Assembly: GCA_946803585.1 (NCBI GenBank)
Contig: CAMPEQ010000011.1
Location: forward strand, 826,946-890,945
Source: an uncultured Actinomycetes bacterium
GTDB lineage: Bacteria > Actinomycetota > Actinomycetes > S36-B12 > UBA10799
DNA: 64,000 nt
Direction of reading: 5' to 3'
The notes beneath the pieces were generated by a model. It ran no database searches. It was not told where the DNA came from and saw only the letters and a program-made list of their open reading frames with translations. How positions within the stretch are numbered: the first letter of the stretch is position 1; every line of letters starts with the position of its first letter. The translations under genes were made by a program, and so were the position numbers. This document shows, piece after piece, positions 9,188 to 19,341 of the stretch.

Positions 9188-9320
9188 GCTCCACCCTGCA
9201 CACTAGACATAGCCCGCCGCATATCACCCATCCGGTGGACCCCAACCTGAACATCCTTAAGCACTCAACAATGATCGTTCGTGGACGAAACGAGCGAGTA
9301 GACAAAGGAGCACCAAACAC

Positions 9321-11171
9321 ATGGCACGAGCAGTAGGTATTGACCTCGGAACGACCAACTCGGTAGTCGCGACGCTTGAGGGCGGCGAGGCAACGGTTAT
9401 CCCTAACTCCGAGGGCGCGCGAACGACCCCATCTGTGGTCGCATTCGCCAAGAACGGCGAGGTCCTCGTTGGCGAGGTCGCCAAACGCCAAGCGGTCACC
9501 AACGTTGACCGCACCATCCGGTCCGTCAAGCGCCATATGGGCACCGACTGGACCGTCGATATTGACGGTAAGAAGTACACGGCACAAGAGATCAGCGCCC
9601 GCATCCTGGGCAAGCTCAAGCGCGACGCAGAGGCCTACCTCGGCGACGACGTGAACGAGGCCGTCATCACCGTCCCGGCATACTTCAATGACGCTGAGCG
9701 TCAGGCAACCAAAGAAGCTGGCGAGATTGCTGGCCTCAAGGTCCTGCGCATCATCAACGAGCCGACCGCAGCAGCGCTGGCTTACGGCCTGGAGAAGGCA
9801 GACAAAGAGCAAACGATCCTGGTATTCGACCTTGGTGGCGGAACGTTCGACGTCTCGCTACTCGAGATCGGCGACGGTGTCGTCGAGGTCAAGGCCACCA
9901 GTGGCGACAACAAGCTCGGTGGCGACGACTGGGACAACGAGCTCGTTGACTTCCTCGTGACCCAGTTCAAGAACGGCCACGGTGTCGATCTGAGCAAGGA
10001 CAAGATGGCAATGCAGCGTCTGCGTGAGGCTGCAGAGAAGGCGAAGATCGAGCTCTCGAGTTCCAACTCGACCACGATCAACCTTCCGTACATCACCGCA
10101 TCGGCTGAGGGCCCGTTGCACTTGGACGAGACGATCACCCGCGCACAGTTCCAGCAGATGACCCAGAACCTGCTGGATCGCTGCAAGAAGCCTTTCCAGG
10201 CAGTCATCAAGGATGCCGGTGTCACTGTCAGCGAGATCGACCACGTGGTCCTCGTTGGTGGATCGACCCGTATGCCAGCTGTCACCGACCTAGTCAAGGA
10301 GCTCACGGGTAAGGAGCCCAACAAGGGCGTCAATCCCGATGAGGTTGTGGCCATCGGTGCCGCACTGCAAGCCGGTGTTCTCAAGGGTGACGTCAAGGAC
10401 GTCCTCCTTCTGGACGTCACCCCGCTGAGCCTCGGTATCGAGACCAAGGGCGGCATCATGACGCGGCTCATCGATCGCAACACCACGATCCCGACTAAGC
10501 GTTCCGAGACCTTCACCACGGCTGATGACAACCAGCCATCTGTGTTGATCCAGGTCTTCCAGGGCGAGCGCGAGATGGCCGTCTACAACAAGAAGCTCGG
10601 AACCTTTGAGCTCACCGGCCTCCCGCCAGCGCCACGTGGAGTGCCGCAGGTCGAGGTCACCTTCGATATCGACGCCAACGGCATCGTCCATGTCTCGGCC
10701 AAGGACCTTGGTTCGGGTAAGGAGCAGTCGATGACGATCACCGGCGGCTCGGGCCTGCCGAAGGACGATATCGAGCGGATGATGGCCGAGGCTGAGGAGC
10801 ACGCGGCTGAGGATGCTCGGATGCGGGAAGAAGTTGAGACCCGCAACCAGGCTGAGAGCCTCGTCTACCAGACAGAGAAGTTCCTGGCCGACAACGATGA
10901 CAAGCTGCCCGAGGATGGCAAAGCTAACGTCACCGAGCCACTTGCAGAGCTCAAGACCGCACTTGAAGGCACCGATACTGAGGCCATCAAGACAGCAGCG
11001 GAGAAGGTCTCAACGGCAAGCTCGGCACTTGGTGCAGCGATGTACCAGGAGCAGGCAGCGGCAGCCGGTGAAGGTGGAGCTCCCGGCGGCGACGCTGGAG
11101 ACGCCGGTTCGGCTGATGACGACGATGTCGTTGACGCCGAGATCGTTGATGACGAAGACGAGAAGAAATGA
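9321..11171 (+). CDS. dnaK: Chaperone DnaK (Hsp70)
   Basis: ATP-dependent Hsp70 chaperone of 616 residues, the first gene of a stress operon. The N-terminal ATPase domain has GIDLGTTNS, then [26 protein letters not shown] and [10 protein letters not shown]. The substrate-binding domain follows from ~residue 370 ([14 protein letters not shown]), and the C-terminus is acidic ([14 protein letters not shown]) as usual. AAAGGAG lies about 10 bases before the ATG. The stop codon overlaps the grpE start by 4 bases. It is likely repressed by HspR through the upstream inverted repeat. Numerous long reading frames on the opposite strand within it are coding-frame shadows. Confidence 0.98.
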   Translation: MARAVGIDLGTTNSVVATLEGGEATVIPNSEGARTTPSVVAFAKNGEVLVGEVAKRQAVTNVDRTIRSVKRHMGTDWTVDIDGKKYTAQEISARILGKLKRDAEAYLGDDVNEAVITVPAYFNDAERQATKEAGEIAGLKVLRIINEPTAAALAYGLEKADKEQTILVFDLGGGTFDVSLLEIGDGVVEVKATSGDNKLGGDDWDNELVDFLVTQFKNGHGVDLSKDKMAMQRLREAAEKAKIELSSSNSTTINLPYITASAEGPLHLDETITRAQFQQMTQNLLDRCKKPFQAVIKDAGVTVSEIDHVVLVGGSTRMPAVTDLVKELTGKEPNKGVNPDEVVAIGAALQAGVLKGDVKDVLLLDVTPLSLGIETKGGIMTRLIDRNTTIPTKRSETFTTADDNQPSVLIQVFQGEREMAVYNKKLGTFELTGLPPAPRGVPQVEVTFDIDANGIVHVSAKDLGSGKEQSMTITGGSGLPKDDIERMMAEAEEHAAEDARMREEVETRNQAESLVYQTEKFLADNDDKLPEDGKANVTEPLAELKTALEGTDTEAIKTAAEKVSTASSALGAAMYQEQAAAAGEGGAPGGDAGDAGSADDDDVVDAEIVDDEDEKK

Positions 11172-11830
11172 CATCGCCTGACAACGCGGGATCCGCTGGG
11201 GCACAAAGCCCCAGCGGTGACCCCGCGCAAGGACAGGGCCAAGAGCAGGAGCCGATCACGGTCCGCGACAAGCGCCTGATCGACCCAGAGACCGGCGAGG
11301 TTAGGGCCGACACCGCGGCGGCAGGTATCTCGGAGGATCTAGCAGCAGCGCTAGCCGACGTGACCAAAGCTGCAGCAGCCGCCGAGGAACCAGCAGCAGA
11401 AGCCGACGCAGACACCCGCGTCGCGGAACTTACGAACGACTTGCAGCGGGTCAGCGCCGAGTACGCGAACTACCGCAAGCGGGTAGACCGTGACCGAGTT
11501 CTGATGAACGAGATCACCACGGCTAAGGTCCTCAGCGACTTTCTGCCGGTACTCGATGACGTTGCGCTAGCCGAGAAGAACGGTGACCTTGAGGGCACCT
11601 TCAAGACGGTGGCAACCTCACTGCGTACGACGGTCGCCAAGCTCGGCCTCGAGCAGTATGGCGAGGTTGGCGAGCTGTTCGACCCAGAGGTCCACGAGGC
11701 GTTGGCTAACCGCGAGCGCACCGAGGCAGATGGCGACGCTGAGGGTCAGATTTGTGTCGAGGTGTATCAGCCCGGCTACCGGTTCAAAGATCGTGTTGTC
11801 CGCCCCGCTCGAGTCGTTGTTGCCGAATAG
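11168..11830 (+). CDS. grpE: Nucleotide exchange factor GrpE
   Basis: Releases ADP from DnaK. The protein is 220 residues, with a long disordered N-terminal extension (~residues 1-80, rich in Ala, Glu and Gln), then a coiled coil with the family's [20 protein letters not shown], and a beta-rich C-terminus with [27 protein letters not shown] sequence (observed [17 protein letters not shown]). The start ATG overlaps the dnaK stop as ATGA, so the two are translationally coupled. It is 45 bases before dnaJ. Confidence 0.96.
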   Translation: MTSPDNAGSAGAQSPSGDPAQGQGQEQEPITVRDKRLIDPETGEVRADTAAAGISEDLAAALADVTKAAAAAEEPAAEADADTRVAELTNDLQRVSAEYANYRKRVDRDRVLMNEITTAKVLSDFLPVLDDVALAEKNGDLEGTFKTVATSLRTTVAKLGLEQYGEVGELFDPEVHEALANRERTEADGDAEGQICVEVYQPGYRFKDRVVRPARVVVAE

Positions 11831-11875
11831 CCACGGCGACTCACCCCTGAGTAAGGCACGAGAGGAGGGGCGCTG

Positions 11876-13096
11876 ATGGCCCAGCAAGAGAACATCCGCC
11901 GCGAGTGGCTGGAGAAGGACTACTACAAAGAGCTTGGCGTTAAGAAGTCAGACGACGCGAAGACGATCAAGTCGGCATACCGCAAGCTGGCCAGAGAACT
12001 GCACCCCGACGCAAACCCGGACAACAAGAAGGCCGAGGACCGGTTCAAAGCCGTCTCTGAGGCTTACGACGTGGTCGGTGATGAGAAGCAGCGGAAGGCC
12101 TATGACGAGGCGCGTGAGCTCTATGGCTCAGGCGGCGGAATCCCAGGTTTCGGCGGCGGCGGTTTCGGCGGTGGCCGAGGCGGACGCGGCGGCGGGGGTC
12201 GAGGTCAGAGCTACAGCTCGGCCGACTTCGGTGACATGTTCGGTGGTGGCGCCCCGGGTAGTGATCAAGGCGGTTTCTCGGATCTGTTCGGCGGGCTATT
12301 CAACCGCGGCGGCGGCGGTGGCGGTCGTCAACAACGTCGCGGCTCAGATATCGAGAGCGAAGTCACGCTGAGCTTCCGGGATGCACTGCACGGCGTCACG
12401 TTGCCGTTGCGACTAGCCAGCGATGGCACCTGCCAAGTGTGCTTCGGAACAGGTGCGCGGCCAGGCACAAGCCCCAAGGTTTGTCCTACCTGTCAGGGCA
12501 CCGGGGCCCATGTTCGTAATCAGGGCGGGTTTGCCTTCTCTGAACCATGCGAATCGTGTCAAGGACGCGGCGTTGTGATTGAAGACCCATGTCCTAGCTG
12601 TCACGGCTCCGGCCACACAACCAACACCCGAACGATCAACTCCCGGATCCCAGCAGGGGTCAAGGATGGTCAGCGGATTCGGCTCAAAGGAAAGGGCTCA
12701 CCCGGCTCGAACGGTGGACCCAATGGAGATCTCTACATCGTGGTAAACGTGACGAAGGACCAGGTATTCGGCCGCGACGGTAACAACGTGACGCTGAGTC
12801 TGCCGGTGGCATTTGATGAGGCGGCACTTGGTGCCAACGTGAAGGTCCCAACGCCGGACGGTTCGACCGTGACGCTGAAGCTACCTCCGGGTACGGCCAA
12901 CGGGAAGACGTTCCGAGTTAAGGGCAAAGGTGCACAGCCCAGTGGCAAGACCCCCGGTGATTTGCTCGCGACCGTCGCGATCCAGGTACCGAGTGAGTTG
13001 ACCGAAGCTGCCCAGAAGGCAGTGGAGGATCTGCGGGCGGCCAGAGGAGAGGTTGATCCGCGGTCTGAGCTCATGAAGAACGCTGGAGGTGCGTGA
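11876..13096 (+). CDS. dnaJ: Chaperone DnaJ (Hsp40)
   Basis: Co-chaperone that delivers substrates to DnaK and stimulates its ATPase. The protein is 406 residues. The J domain is near the N-terminus, with the HPD motif in ELHPDANPDNKK. A long Gly-rich segment (~residues 85-145) follows. The zinc domain has four CxxCxGxG-type motifs: CQVCFGTGA, CPTCQGTGA, CESCQGRGV and CPSCHGSGH. The C-terminal substrate domain follows. This is the DnaJ1 type that actinobacteria keep in the dnaK operon. GAGGAGGGGC precedes the ATG. The stop TGA shares its last base with the hspR ATG. Confidence 0.97.
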   Translation: MAQQENIRREWLEKDYYKELGVKKSDDAKTIKSAYRKLARELHPDANPDNKKAEDRFKAVSEAYDVVGDEKQRKAYDEARELYGSGGGIPGFGGGGFGGGRGGRGGGGRGQSYSSADFGDMFGGGAPGSDQGGFSDLFGGLFNRGGGGGGRQQRRGSDIESEVTLSFRDALHGVTLPLRLASDGTCQVCFGTGARPGTSPKVCPTCQGTGAHVRNQGGFAFSEPCESCQGRGVVIEDPCPSCHGSGHTTNTRTINSRIPAGVKDGQRIRLKGKGSPGSNGGPNGDLYIVVNVTKDQVFGRDGNNVTLSLPVAFDEAALGANVKVPTPDGSTVTLKLPPGTANGKTFRVKGKGAQPSGKTPGDLLATVAIQVPSELTEAAQKAVEDLRAARGEVDPRSELMKNAGGA

Positions 13097-13434
13097 TGGC
13101 TGGCTTACTTGATGATGATCAACCGGTCTATGTGATCTCAGTAGCCGCTGAGTTATCCGGACTGCATCCACAAACACTTCGCCAGTACGAGCGGATTGGC
13201 CTGGTATCGCCGGATCGAACAGGTGGGCGCAATCGGCGCTATTCGATGAGCGACATCCTGCAACTTCGCGAGGTGCAACGCCTAGCGGCCGAGGGCTTGA
13301 ACCTCACCGGCATCCAGCGAGTCATGGCATTGGAGCGGGAGAACGCTGCGCTGCGCAAGCGATTGGCTGACATCGAAGATGCCAAGAACTCAACGGCTCT
13401 GGTTGTCTGGCAACCACGACGCCGCAGGCGCTAG
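13096..13434 (+). CDS. hspR: Heat-shock repressor HspR (MerR family)
   Basis: Represses the dnaK operon and usually clpB, with DnaK as co-repressor. The protein is 112 residues, with a MerR-type winged helix (YVISVAAELSGLHPQTLRQYERIGLV, RRYSMSDILQLREVQRL), then a short coiled coil (MALERENAALRKRLADIED) and a basic tail ending WQPRRRRR. The ATG at 13096 is preferred over the GTG three bases earlier because GGAGGT (13085-13090) is then 5 bases away. It overlaps the dnaJ stop by one base (TGATG). Position and sequence together make the call firm. Confidence 0.95.
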   Translation: MAGLLDDDQPVYVISVAAELSGLHPQTLRQYERIGLVSPDRTGGRNRRYSMSDILQLREVQRLAAEGLNLTGIQRVMALERENAALRKRLADIEDAKNSTALVVWQPRRRRR

Positions 13435-13498
13435 ATCACGGACTGCGATTAGTAGCAGCGAGAAGAGCGAGAAGAGCGAGAAAGCGTAGGAGACAGCG

Positions 13499-16084
13499 AT
13501 GGATATGCAACTGACGACCAAAACCCAAGAAGCCATATCCGCGGCGTTGCAGACGGCGCTGGCGAATGGGAACCCGGAGATCGTTCCGGCGCATATCTTG
13601 CAGGCGCTTCTGCAGCAAGGCGACGAAGGTATCGCGCTCGCCCTACTCAAAGCTGTCGGTGCGGATCTCACCGCGCTGGTAGCCAAGGTACGTGCGATCG
13701 TCACCGCACTGCCCCGCGCCAGCGGTGGCGACGGACCCAAACCACAACTCTCCCGCCAGGCCTTAACGGTAATGACCACGGCTCAGCAGATTGCCCAGGA
13801 CCGCGGCGATGAATTCATCTCGACTGAGCACGTCCTCATCGCGCTCGCTCGTGAAGGCGGCACCGATGTGACCGGTGCACTATCCGAGGTGGGTGCAACC
13901 TCGGAATCCCTCATTGACGCGCTAGGTGAAGTCCGCGGGTCTAGCCGTGTTACGTCCGCTGATCCTGAGGCGACCTTCGAGGCGCTGAAGAAGTTCGGCG
14001 TCGACCTGACCGCCTTGGCGGCCGAGGGCGCGCTAGATCCGGTGATCGGTCGAGACTCCGAGATTCGCCGGGTGATTCAGGTACTGAGTCGCCGAACCAA
14101 GAACAACCCCGTACTGATCGGTGAGCCAGGAGTCGGTAAGACAGCTGTGGTTGAGGGCCTTGCTCAACGCATCGTTGATGGCGACGTTCCCGAGTCGCTG
14201 CGCGGTAAGAAGCTCATCTCCCTGGACCTCAGCGCGATGGTCGCCGGAGCCAAATACCGCGGCGAATTCGAAGAGCGATTGAAGTCGGTCCTTGAAGAGA
14301 TCAAGGAGTCCGACGGGCAGGTCATCACCTTCATCGATGAGTTGCACACCATGGTTGGGGCCGGATCTTCCGGTGACGGATCTATGGATGCCGGCAATAT
14401 GCTCAAGCCGATGCTCGCCCGCGGCGAACTGCGGATGGTGGGCGCGACCACCCTCGACGAGTACCGGGAGAACATCGAGAAGGACCCAGCACTTGAGCGT
14501 CGTTTCCAGATGGTGTTTGTCGGCGAACCAAGTGTCGAGGACACCATCGGAATCCTGCGCGGTCTGAAGGAGAAGTACGAGGCGCACCATAAGGTCTCGA
14601 TTGCTGACTCGGCCCTGGTTGCCGCCGCAACAATGTCTGATCGTTACATCACGAGCCGCTTCCTGCCGGATAAGGCGATCGACCTCATCGATGAGTCCGC
14701 TTCCCGGCTTCGGATGGAGATCGACTCCTCACCGGAGGAGATCGACACCCTGCAACGGGCCGTTGACCGCCTCCGCATGGAGGAGATGGCCGTTGGTCGC
14801 GAGACCGATGAGGCATCCCAGGAACGAGTCGCAAAGATCCGCGCTGACCTCGCCGACAAAGAAGAGGAGTTGCGCGGGCTGCGCTCGAACTGGGATCAGG
14901 AGAAGTCCGGCCTGGACAAAATCGGTGAGCTGAAGACCCGAATCGATGAACTGCGCGGAGTTGCTGAGCGAGCCCAACGCGACGGGGACTTTGAACAAGC
15001 CTCCCGGATCGTCTACGCCGATATTCCCGCCGTCGAGGCAGAGCTTGCCGCGGCCGTCGAGGAGACCAGCGGACGAGCCTCAATGGTCCAAGAAGAAGTC
15101 GGCGCAGATGACATCGCCGAGGTGGTTGCGGCCTGGACGGGTATCCCAGCCGGGCGCCTACTGCAAGGCGAGACTGAGAAGCTCTTGCGGATGGAGGAGG
15201 TGCTGAGCACCCGCGTCGTCGGTCAAGAACTGGCGGTCCAGGCAGTCGCTGATGCGGTACGTCGATCACGCGCCGGGATCTCCGATCCCAACCGCCCAGC
15301 CGGGTCTTTCCTCTTCCTTGGACCGACTGGAGTCGGTAAAACCGAGCTCGCCAAGGCGCTGGCGGAGTTCCTATTTGACGATGATCGAGCGATTATCCGA
15401 ATCGATATGAGCGAGTACGGCGAGAAGCACGCGGTCGCCCGCTTGGTCGGGGCTCCACCTGGATATGTCGGCTACGAGGAAGGCGGCCAGTTGACCGAGG
15501 CCGTTCGGCGGCGGCCGTACTCGGTGATCCTGCTCGATGAGGTTGAGAAGGCCCATCCTGAGGTCTTCAATATCTTGCTGCAGGTCCTCGACGATGGGCG
15601 TCTGACCGATGGTCAGGGGCGGACTGTGGACTTCCGAAACACGATTCTGATTATGACGTCGAACCTTGGATCGCAGTTCCTGGTGGAGACCAGCCGCGAT
15701 CAATCCGAGCGCGAGGCCGCCGTAATGGAGGTCGTGCGCAACCACTTCAAGCCAGAGTTCATCAACCGCCTCGACGACATTGTGATGTTCTCGCCGCTGG
15801 GCATCGAGCAGCTCATCCATATCGTGGACCTGCAACTACGCTCGCTGGAGAACCGCCTGGCTGACCGACGTCTGAGCCTGGACGTCACGGCGGCCGCGAA
15901 GGACTGGTTAGTAGATAAGGGGTTTGACCCGATCTACGGTGCCCGACCACTGCGTCGCTTGGTCCAGACCGCAATCGGAGACGAACTTGCCAAGCAGATT
16001 CTGTCTGGGTCGGCCCCGGACGGTTCCTCGATCGCGGTTGATGCCACCGACGGCAGGCTGACGGTCACTCCGACAGCGGTCTAG
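13499..16084 (+). CDS. clpB: ATP-dependent disaggregase ClpB
   Basis: Hsp100 chaperone that rescues aggregated proteins with DnaK/DnaJ/GrpE. The protein is 861 residues, the usual length. It has an N-terminal Clp repeat domain, a first AAA+ module with GEPGVGKTA and [15 protein letters not shown], the coiled-coil M domain (~residues 400-525), and a second AAA+ module with GPTGVGKTE and [14 protein letters not shown]. It lies 64 bases after hspR, with TAGGAG before the ATG. I see no separate HspR repeat in the gap, so it is probably expressed from the dnaK promoter. Its stop overlaps the stop of the converging aminotransferase gene in CTAG. Confidence 0.97.
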   Translation: MDMQLTTKTQEAISAALQTALANGNPEIVPAHILQALLQQGDEGIALALLKAVGADLTALVAKVRAIVTALPRASGGDGPKPQLSRQALTVMTTAQQIAQDRGDEFISTEHVLIALAREGGTDVTGALSEVGATSESLIDALGEVRGSSRVTSADPEATFEALKKFGVDLTALAAEGALDPVIGRDSEIRRVIQVLSRRTKNNPVLIGEPGVGKTAVVEGLAQRIVDGDVPESLRGKKLISLDLSAMVAGAKYRGEFEERLKSVLEEIKESDGQVITFIDELHTMVGAGSSGDGSMDAGNMLKPMLARGELRMVGATTLDEYRENIEKDPALERRFQMVFVGEPSVEDTIGILRGLKEKYEAHHKVSIADSALVAAATMSDRYITSRFLPDKAIDLIDESASRLRMEIDSSPEEIDTLQRAVDRLRMEEMAVGRETDEASQERVAKIRADLADKEEELRGLRSNWDQEKSGLDKIGELKTRIDELRGVAERAQRDGDFEQASRIVYADIPAVEAELAAAVEETSGRASMVQEEVGADDIAEVVAAWTGIPAGRLLQGETEKLLRMEEVLSTRVVGQELAVQAVADAVRRSRAGISDPNRPAGSFLFLGPTGVGKTELAKALAEFLFDDDRAIIRIDMSEYGEKHAVARLVGAPPGYVGYEEGGQLTEAVRRRPYSVILLDEVEKAHPEVFNILLQVLDDGRLTDGQGRTVDFRNTILIMTSNLGSQFLVETSRDQSEREAAVMEVVRNHFKPEFINRLDDIVMFSPLGIEQLIHIVDLQLRSLENRLADRRLSLDVTAAAKDWLVDKGFDPIYGARPLRRLVQTAIGDELAKQILSGSAPDGSSIAVDATDGRLTVTPTAV

Positions 16085-17274
16085 GTAATCGTCCTTAGTG
16101 CGGTGAGCCGATCCAAGGCAGCGTTCAGCACCGCAGGTTGTTTGCAGAACGTCCACCGGACGTAGGGCATCAGCTGGTCCCGGTCGGCTGCGAGCTCGGC
16201 GTTGGGAATGGCAGCAACCCCGACGCGGTCAACGAGGTCACGACAGAACTCGATGCCGTCGGTAGCGCCTAGTGGGCGAATGTCTGTGGTGATGAAGTAC
16301 GTGCCCTGGGTCGGCAGTACCTCGAAGCCAATCTCGCGGAGTCCAGTACTGAGCAGGTCGCGCTTACTCGCTAGGCCGCCTGCAAGTTCGACGAAGTACG
16401 AGTCGGGAAGCCGAAGCCCGGCGGCGATAGCGGGTTGGAATGGGCCGCCGGAGACGTAGGAGAGGTGCTGTCGAACAACCCGAACTGCTGTGATGAGGTC
16501 GGTCGGCCCACTGGCCCAGCCGATCTTCCAGCCGGTGAAGGAGAAGCACTTCCCACCGGATCCAACAGTGACGGTGCGCTCGAACATCCCGGATAACGTG
16601 GCAATCGGGATATGCGCCACATCGTCAAAGGTCAGGTGCTCGTAGGCCTCATCAGAGAGCACGATCAGATCGTTGACGATCGCTAGATCAGCGATCTCGC
16701 GAAGCTCCAACGCGGACAGCACCATGCCGGTTGGATTGTGCGGTGAGTTCACGATGATCATGCGGGTTCGTTGGGTGATCGCGTTGCGTAGGGCATTGAT
16801 GTCGAGGGAGAAACCGTCACCGGATCCAGGCGCTGGCGCGCGCAACGGGACGTAGACCGGGGTCGCGCCCGCCATCGCAACGATCGCTGGGTACAGGTCG
16901 AAGAAGGGTTCGAAGACGATGACTTCGTCACCGACCGATGTCAGGGCGAGGACGGTGGCGGCTAGTGCCTCGCTGGCCCCGGTCGTCACAACGACGTCAG
17001 TGGCTGGGTCCACCTCGAGGCCGTAGAAGCGCGCTTGATGCTCAGCGATCGCAGCCCGCAGATCCGGCGTGCCGTGGGCAGGAGGGTACTGGTTGCCCGA
17101 TCCGTCAGCGATCGCCGCCGCCGCGATCTCCTTGAGCTCAGCTGGTCCGTCGGTATCGGGGAACCCCTGGCCCAAGTTCACGGCGCCACGTTCGGTGGCC
17201 CGAGCCGACATTGCGCCGAAGACGCTGGTCGCGAACGGGTGCATTCGGTCGACGAGTTCAGACAGATCAGCCAT
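16081..17274 (-). CDS. PLP-dependent aminotransferase, DapC-like
   Basis: Fold-type I, class I/II aminotransferase of 397 residues. NLGQGFPDTDGP near the start, YPPAHGTPDLRAAIA, NSPHNPTGMVL and the PLP-lysine region SGGKCFSFTGWKIGWA are clear. The closest pattern I recall is the actinobacterial N-succinyldiaminopimelate aminotransferase DapC (lysine and cell-wall DAP synthesis); methionine/glutamine aminotransferases look similar, so substrate is not certain. The ATG has no ribosome binding site but TACCGT lies 7 bases before it on the minus strand, suggesting a leaderless transcript. It is divergent from the acyl-CoA dehydrogenase-like gene with only 42 bases between. Confidence 0.88.
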   Translation of the reverse strand: MADLSELVDRMHPFATSVFGAMSARATERGAVNLGQGFPDTDGPAELKEIAAAAIADGSGNQYPPAHGTPDLRAAIAEHQARFYGLEVDPATDVVVTTGASEALAATVLALTSVGDEVIVFEPFFDLYPAIVAMAGATPVYVPLRAPAPGSGDGFSLDINALRNAITQRTRMIIVNSPHNPTGMVLSALELREIADLAIVNDLIVLSDEAYEHLTFDDVAHIPIATLSGMFERTVTVGSGGKCFSFTGWKIGWASGPTDLITAVRVVRQHLSYVSGGPFQPAIAAGLRLPDSYFVELAGGLASKRDLLSTGLREIGFEVLPTQGTYFITTDIRPLGATDGIEFCRDLVDRVGVAAIPNAELAADRDQLMPYVRWTFCKQPAVLNAALDRLTALRTIT

Positions 17275-17281
17275 AGAGGTA

Positions 17282-17287
17282 ACGGTA
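17282..17287 (-). promoter_or_regulatory. -10 box of a leaderless aminotransferase transcript
   Basis: TACCGT on the minus strand ends 7 bases before the ATG at 17274, so transcription would start at or next to the start codon. No ribosome binding site is visible. No convincing -35 was found. Confidence 0.4.
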
Positions 17288-17316
17288 ACTTGCGGTCATG
17301 CGGCATTGTTGGTCAC

Positions 17317-18492
17317 GTGAACGCTCCCAACGTCTCGAACCCTCACCACGTGGGTCCCGCTGACCCGTCGGTCAGTTCCGTCGCCGAGATCCACCGGGTT
17401 GAGGCATTTGTTCAGGCTGTCTTAGTGCCCAATGCCAACTACGTGGATCAACACGGAATCAGCCGGATCCAACTCGATGAGCTGGCTGAAACAGGTGCTT
17501 TTGGACTGCCCTTCCCCGCCGCGCTAGAGGGAGGTGCCCAGCGTGCGGCTGTCGCCCGGGAGGCCACGGAGCTGATCGCGGGAGCGTGCGCAACAACGTG
17601 GTTCTGCTTCGCCCAACATCGTTCGCCAACGACTGCCCTGCTGAACTCGACGAACGCCGAGCTCCAGGATCGCTGGCTACCCAAGATGATCGCGGGGGAG
17701 GCAGTCTCGGGAATCGCGTTCGCTCACATCCGTCGTCCAAAGCAAGCGTTCTGGCTACAGGAGCATCCCGATGGTTGGCTGCTCGATGGTTCACTTGACT
17801 GGGTGACCACGTGGCCACTGGCCGACGTCGTACTCGTTCAGGGCTATTTGCGTGACGCGAACGGCGTTCAGCGTGACGAGATCGTCAGCGTCTTGATTGA
17901 ACCTCCGCAGGTGAATCTGGAGTTGCAGGATCGGACAGAGATTGACGGACTGACAGCTGGTCCCGAACTAGCGTTAGCTGTCATGGGCGGTACACGTACC
18001 TGGCCCGTGCGCTTTGACAACTACTTTGTTCCTGCCCGCCAGTTCGTCTCTCGTCAGCCAGCCCAAGAGTGGGCGCTGAACAATTCCTTAGTCGCCGCAG
18101 ATGCCAATCCGGCGTCGTTTGGGATCGCTCGTGCTTGCCTCGACCAACTCGCTGATATTGCGCAAAGTTCAGGTCAGTCCTCGGTACGGGAGTCATCCGG
18201 GGCTCTGACGCAGGAGTTTGTAGAACTACGGGCAGCGGCGTATAAAGCCGCCGATACCGCGGCGGGTGATAGAGAGGTCGCGATCGCAACGCTGGGCCAG
18301 CGAACAGCGTTGCGAGCCCAAGCGCTCGACCTTGCGGTTCGCTGTTCCACGGCGCTGATCGTTGCTAGTGGCGGTCGCGCGATGACACTATCCAACGATG
18401 CCCAACGGCATGCTCGTGAAGCGCTCTTCCTGATGGTGCAGGGTCAAACCGCCGAACTTCGCGCCGCCTCACTGCAAGGGCTAGTGCGTTAG
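17317..18492 (+). CDS. Acyl-CoA dehydrogenase-like flavoprotein
   Basis: A 391-residue protein with the overall pattern of the acyl-CoA dehydrogenase/DszC-type monooxygenase family: N-terminal helical part (ELAETGAFGLPFPAALEGG), a middle part with CATTWFCFAQHRSP and GIAFAHIRRP, and a C-terminal helical bundle. The GTG at 17317 is chosen because it gives a family-like N-terminus; the longer in-frame reading from 17035 would run deep into the divergent aminotransferase gene. I cannot identify the usual catalytic glutamate with confidence, and the substrate is unknown. It is followed 57 bases later by an SDR gene on the same strand. Confidence 0.75.
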   Translation: MNAPNVSNPHHVGPADPSVSSVAEIHRVEAFVQAVLVPNANYVDQHGISRIQLDELAETGAFGLPFPAALEGGAQRAAVAREATELIAGACATTWFCFAQHRSPTTALLNSTNAELQDRWLPKMIAGEAVSGIAFAHIRRPKQAFWLQEHPDGWLLDGSLDWVTTWPLADVVLVQGYLRDANGVQRDEIVSVLIEPPQVNLELQDRTEIDGLTAGPELALAVMGGTRTWPVRFDNYFVPARQFVSRQPAQEWALNNSLVAADANPASFGIARACLDQLADIAQSSGQSSVRESSGALTQEFVELRAAAYKAADTAAGDREVAIATLGQRTALRAQALDLAVRCSTALIVASGGRAMTLSNDAQRHAREALFLMVQGQTAELRAASLQGLVR

Positions 18493-18549
18493 CCGCGCGA
18501 GCCGACCTCGGGTGAACCGCACGAGCAGGCACAGTGGTTTCATCGACTC

Positions 18550-19302
18550 ATGACAACCGCGCTCATTACCGGACCAACCTCAGGCCTAGGCCGCCAGTTC
18601 GCCATCCAGCTAGCGGCAGCAGGCCACGACCTGATCCTCGTGAGTCGCGACGAGACTCGGCTCACTGAGCTCAGTATTGAGCTCTCGGAAGGCTACGGGA
18701 CGCAAAGCGAGATCATCCCGACCGATCTAGCCGACCGACAGCAGTTGAGCGCGGTCGAGCAGCGCTTAGCCGACCGCAGCCAACCGGTTGATTGGTTGAT
18801 CAATAATGCGGGATTTGGTCTCTCCCAGTCGTTCTTGGAAGCAACAGTCGACGATGAACAGCGAATGATCGACGTCATGGTGACCGCTCCGATGCGGCTG
18901 ACTCACGCGGCGCTCCCCGGCATGCTCGAGCGAGGGTTCGGTCGCAACATCGTCGTATCGAGTGTGGCCAGCTGGCTGACTACCGGCACTTATTCAGCGG
19001 CAAAAGCCTGGGCGACGGTCTTTGTCGAGGGTTTGCAGAACGAGGTCGGGGATTCCGGAGTCAACGTCACCGCGCTGTGCCCAGGCTTTGTGCGAACCGA
19101 GTTCCACGAACGAGCCGCGATCCAGGTTGGAAGTGTGCCCGAGAAGATGTGGCTCAAAGCCGACGAAGTCGTGCAGACCGCGATTAAGGACTGTGACAAG
19201 GGCCGAGTCCTCAGCGTTCCCAGCCAGCAGTACCAAGTCCTGGCGCAGGTAGCTAGGGTGTCGCCGCGTTCAGTGGTGCGCCGCCTGTCATCGATGCGCT
19301 GA
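18550..19302 (+). CDS. Short-chain dehydrogenase/reductase
   Basis: Classical SDR of 250 residues, NAD(P)-dependent oxidoreductase. The cofactor motif is TGPTSGLGRQFA (TGxxxGxG), then NNAGFGLSQSF (NNAG) and the active site SSVASWLTTGTYSAAKAW (Ser, YxxxK). The C-terminus LAQVARVSPRSVVRRLSSM resembles DltE/YqjQ-like SDRs. It may form a unit with the preceding acyl-CoA dehydrogenase-like gene, 57 bases away. The substrate cannot be read from the sequence. No clear ribosome binding site is seen. Confidence 0.88.
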   Translation: MTTALITGPTSGLGRQFAIQLAAAGHDLILVSRDETRLTELSIELSEGYGTQSEIIPTDLADRQQLSAVEQRLADRSQPVDWLINNAGFGLSQSFLEATVDDEQRMIDVMVTAPMRLTHAALPGMLERGFGRNIVVSSVASWLTTGTYSAAKAWATVFVEGLQNEVGDSGVNVTALCPGFVRTEFHERAAIQVGSVPEKMWLKADEVVQTAIKDCDKGRVLSVPSQQYQVLAQVARVSPRSVVRRLSSMR

Positions 19303-19341
19303 CGAGGGCGCTGCTGGAGGCCTGAATCGGGTGGTGGACCG

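Noticed and set aside
9175..9209. TTGACA with TAGACA as the dnaK promoter
   Set aside because: The spacing of 23 bases is too long; TATACT at 9181 is a more plausible -10 box.
9153..9812. 219-residue minus-strand frame at the 5' end of dnaK
   Set aside because: Shadow of dnaK and its control region; Ser/Val/Leu-rich with no family likeness.
9782..10531. 249-residue minus-strand frame inside dnaK
   Set aside because: Antisense shadow of highly biased dnaK codons.
14685..15269. 194-residue minus-strand frame inside clpB
   Set aside because: Arg/Pro/Ser-rich shadow frame without a ribosome binding site.
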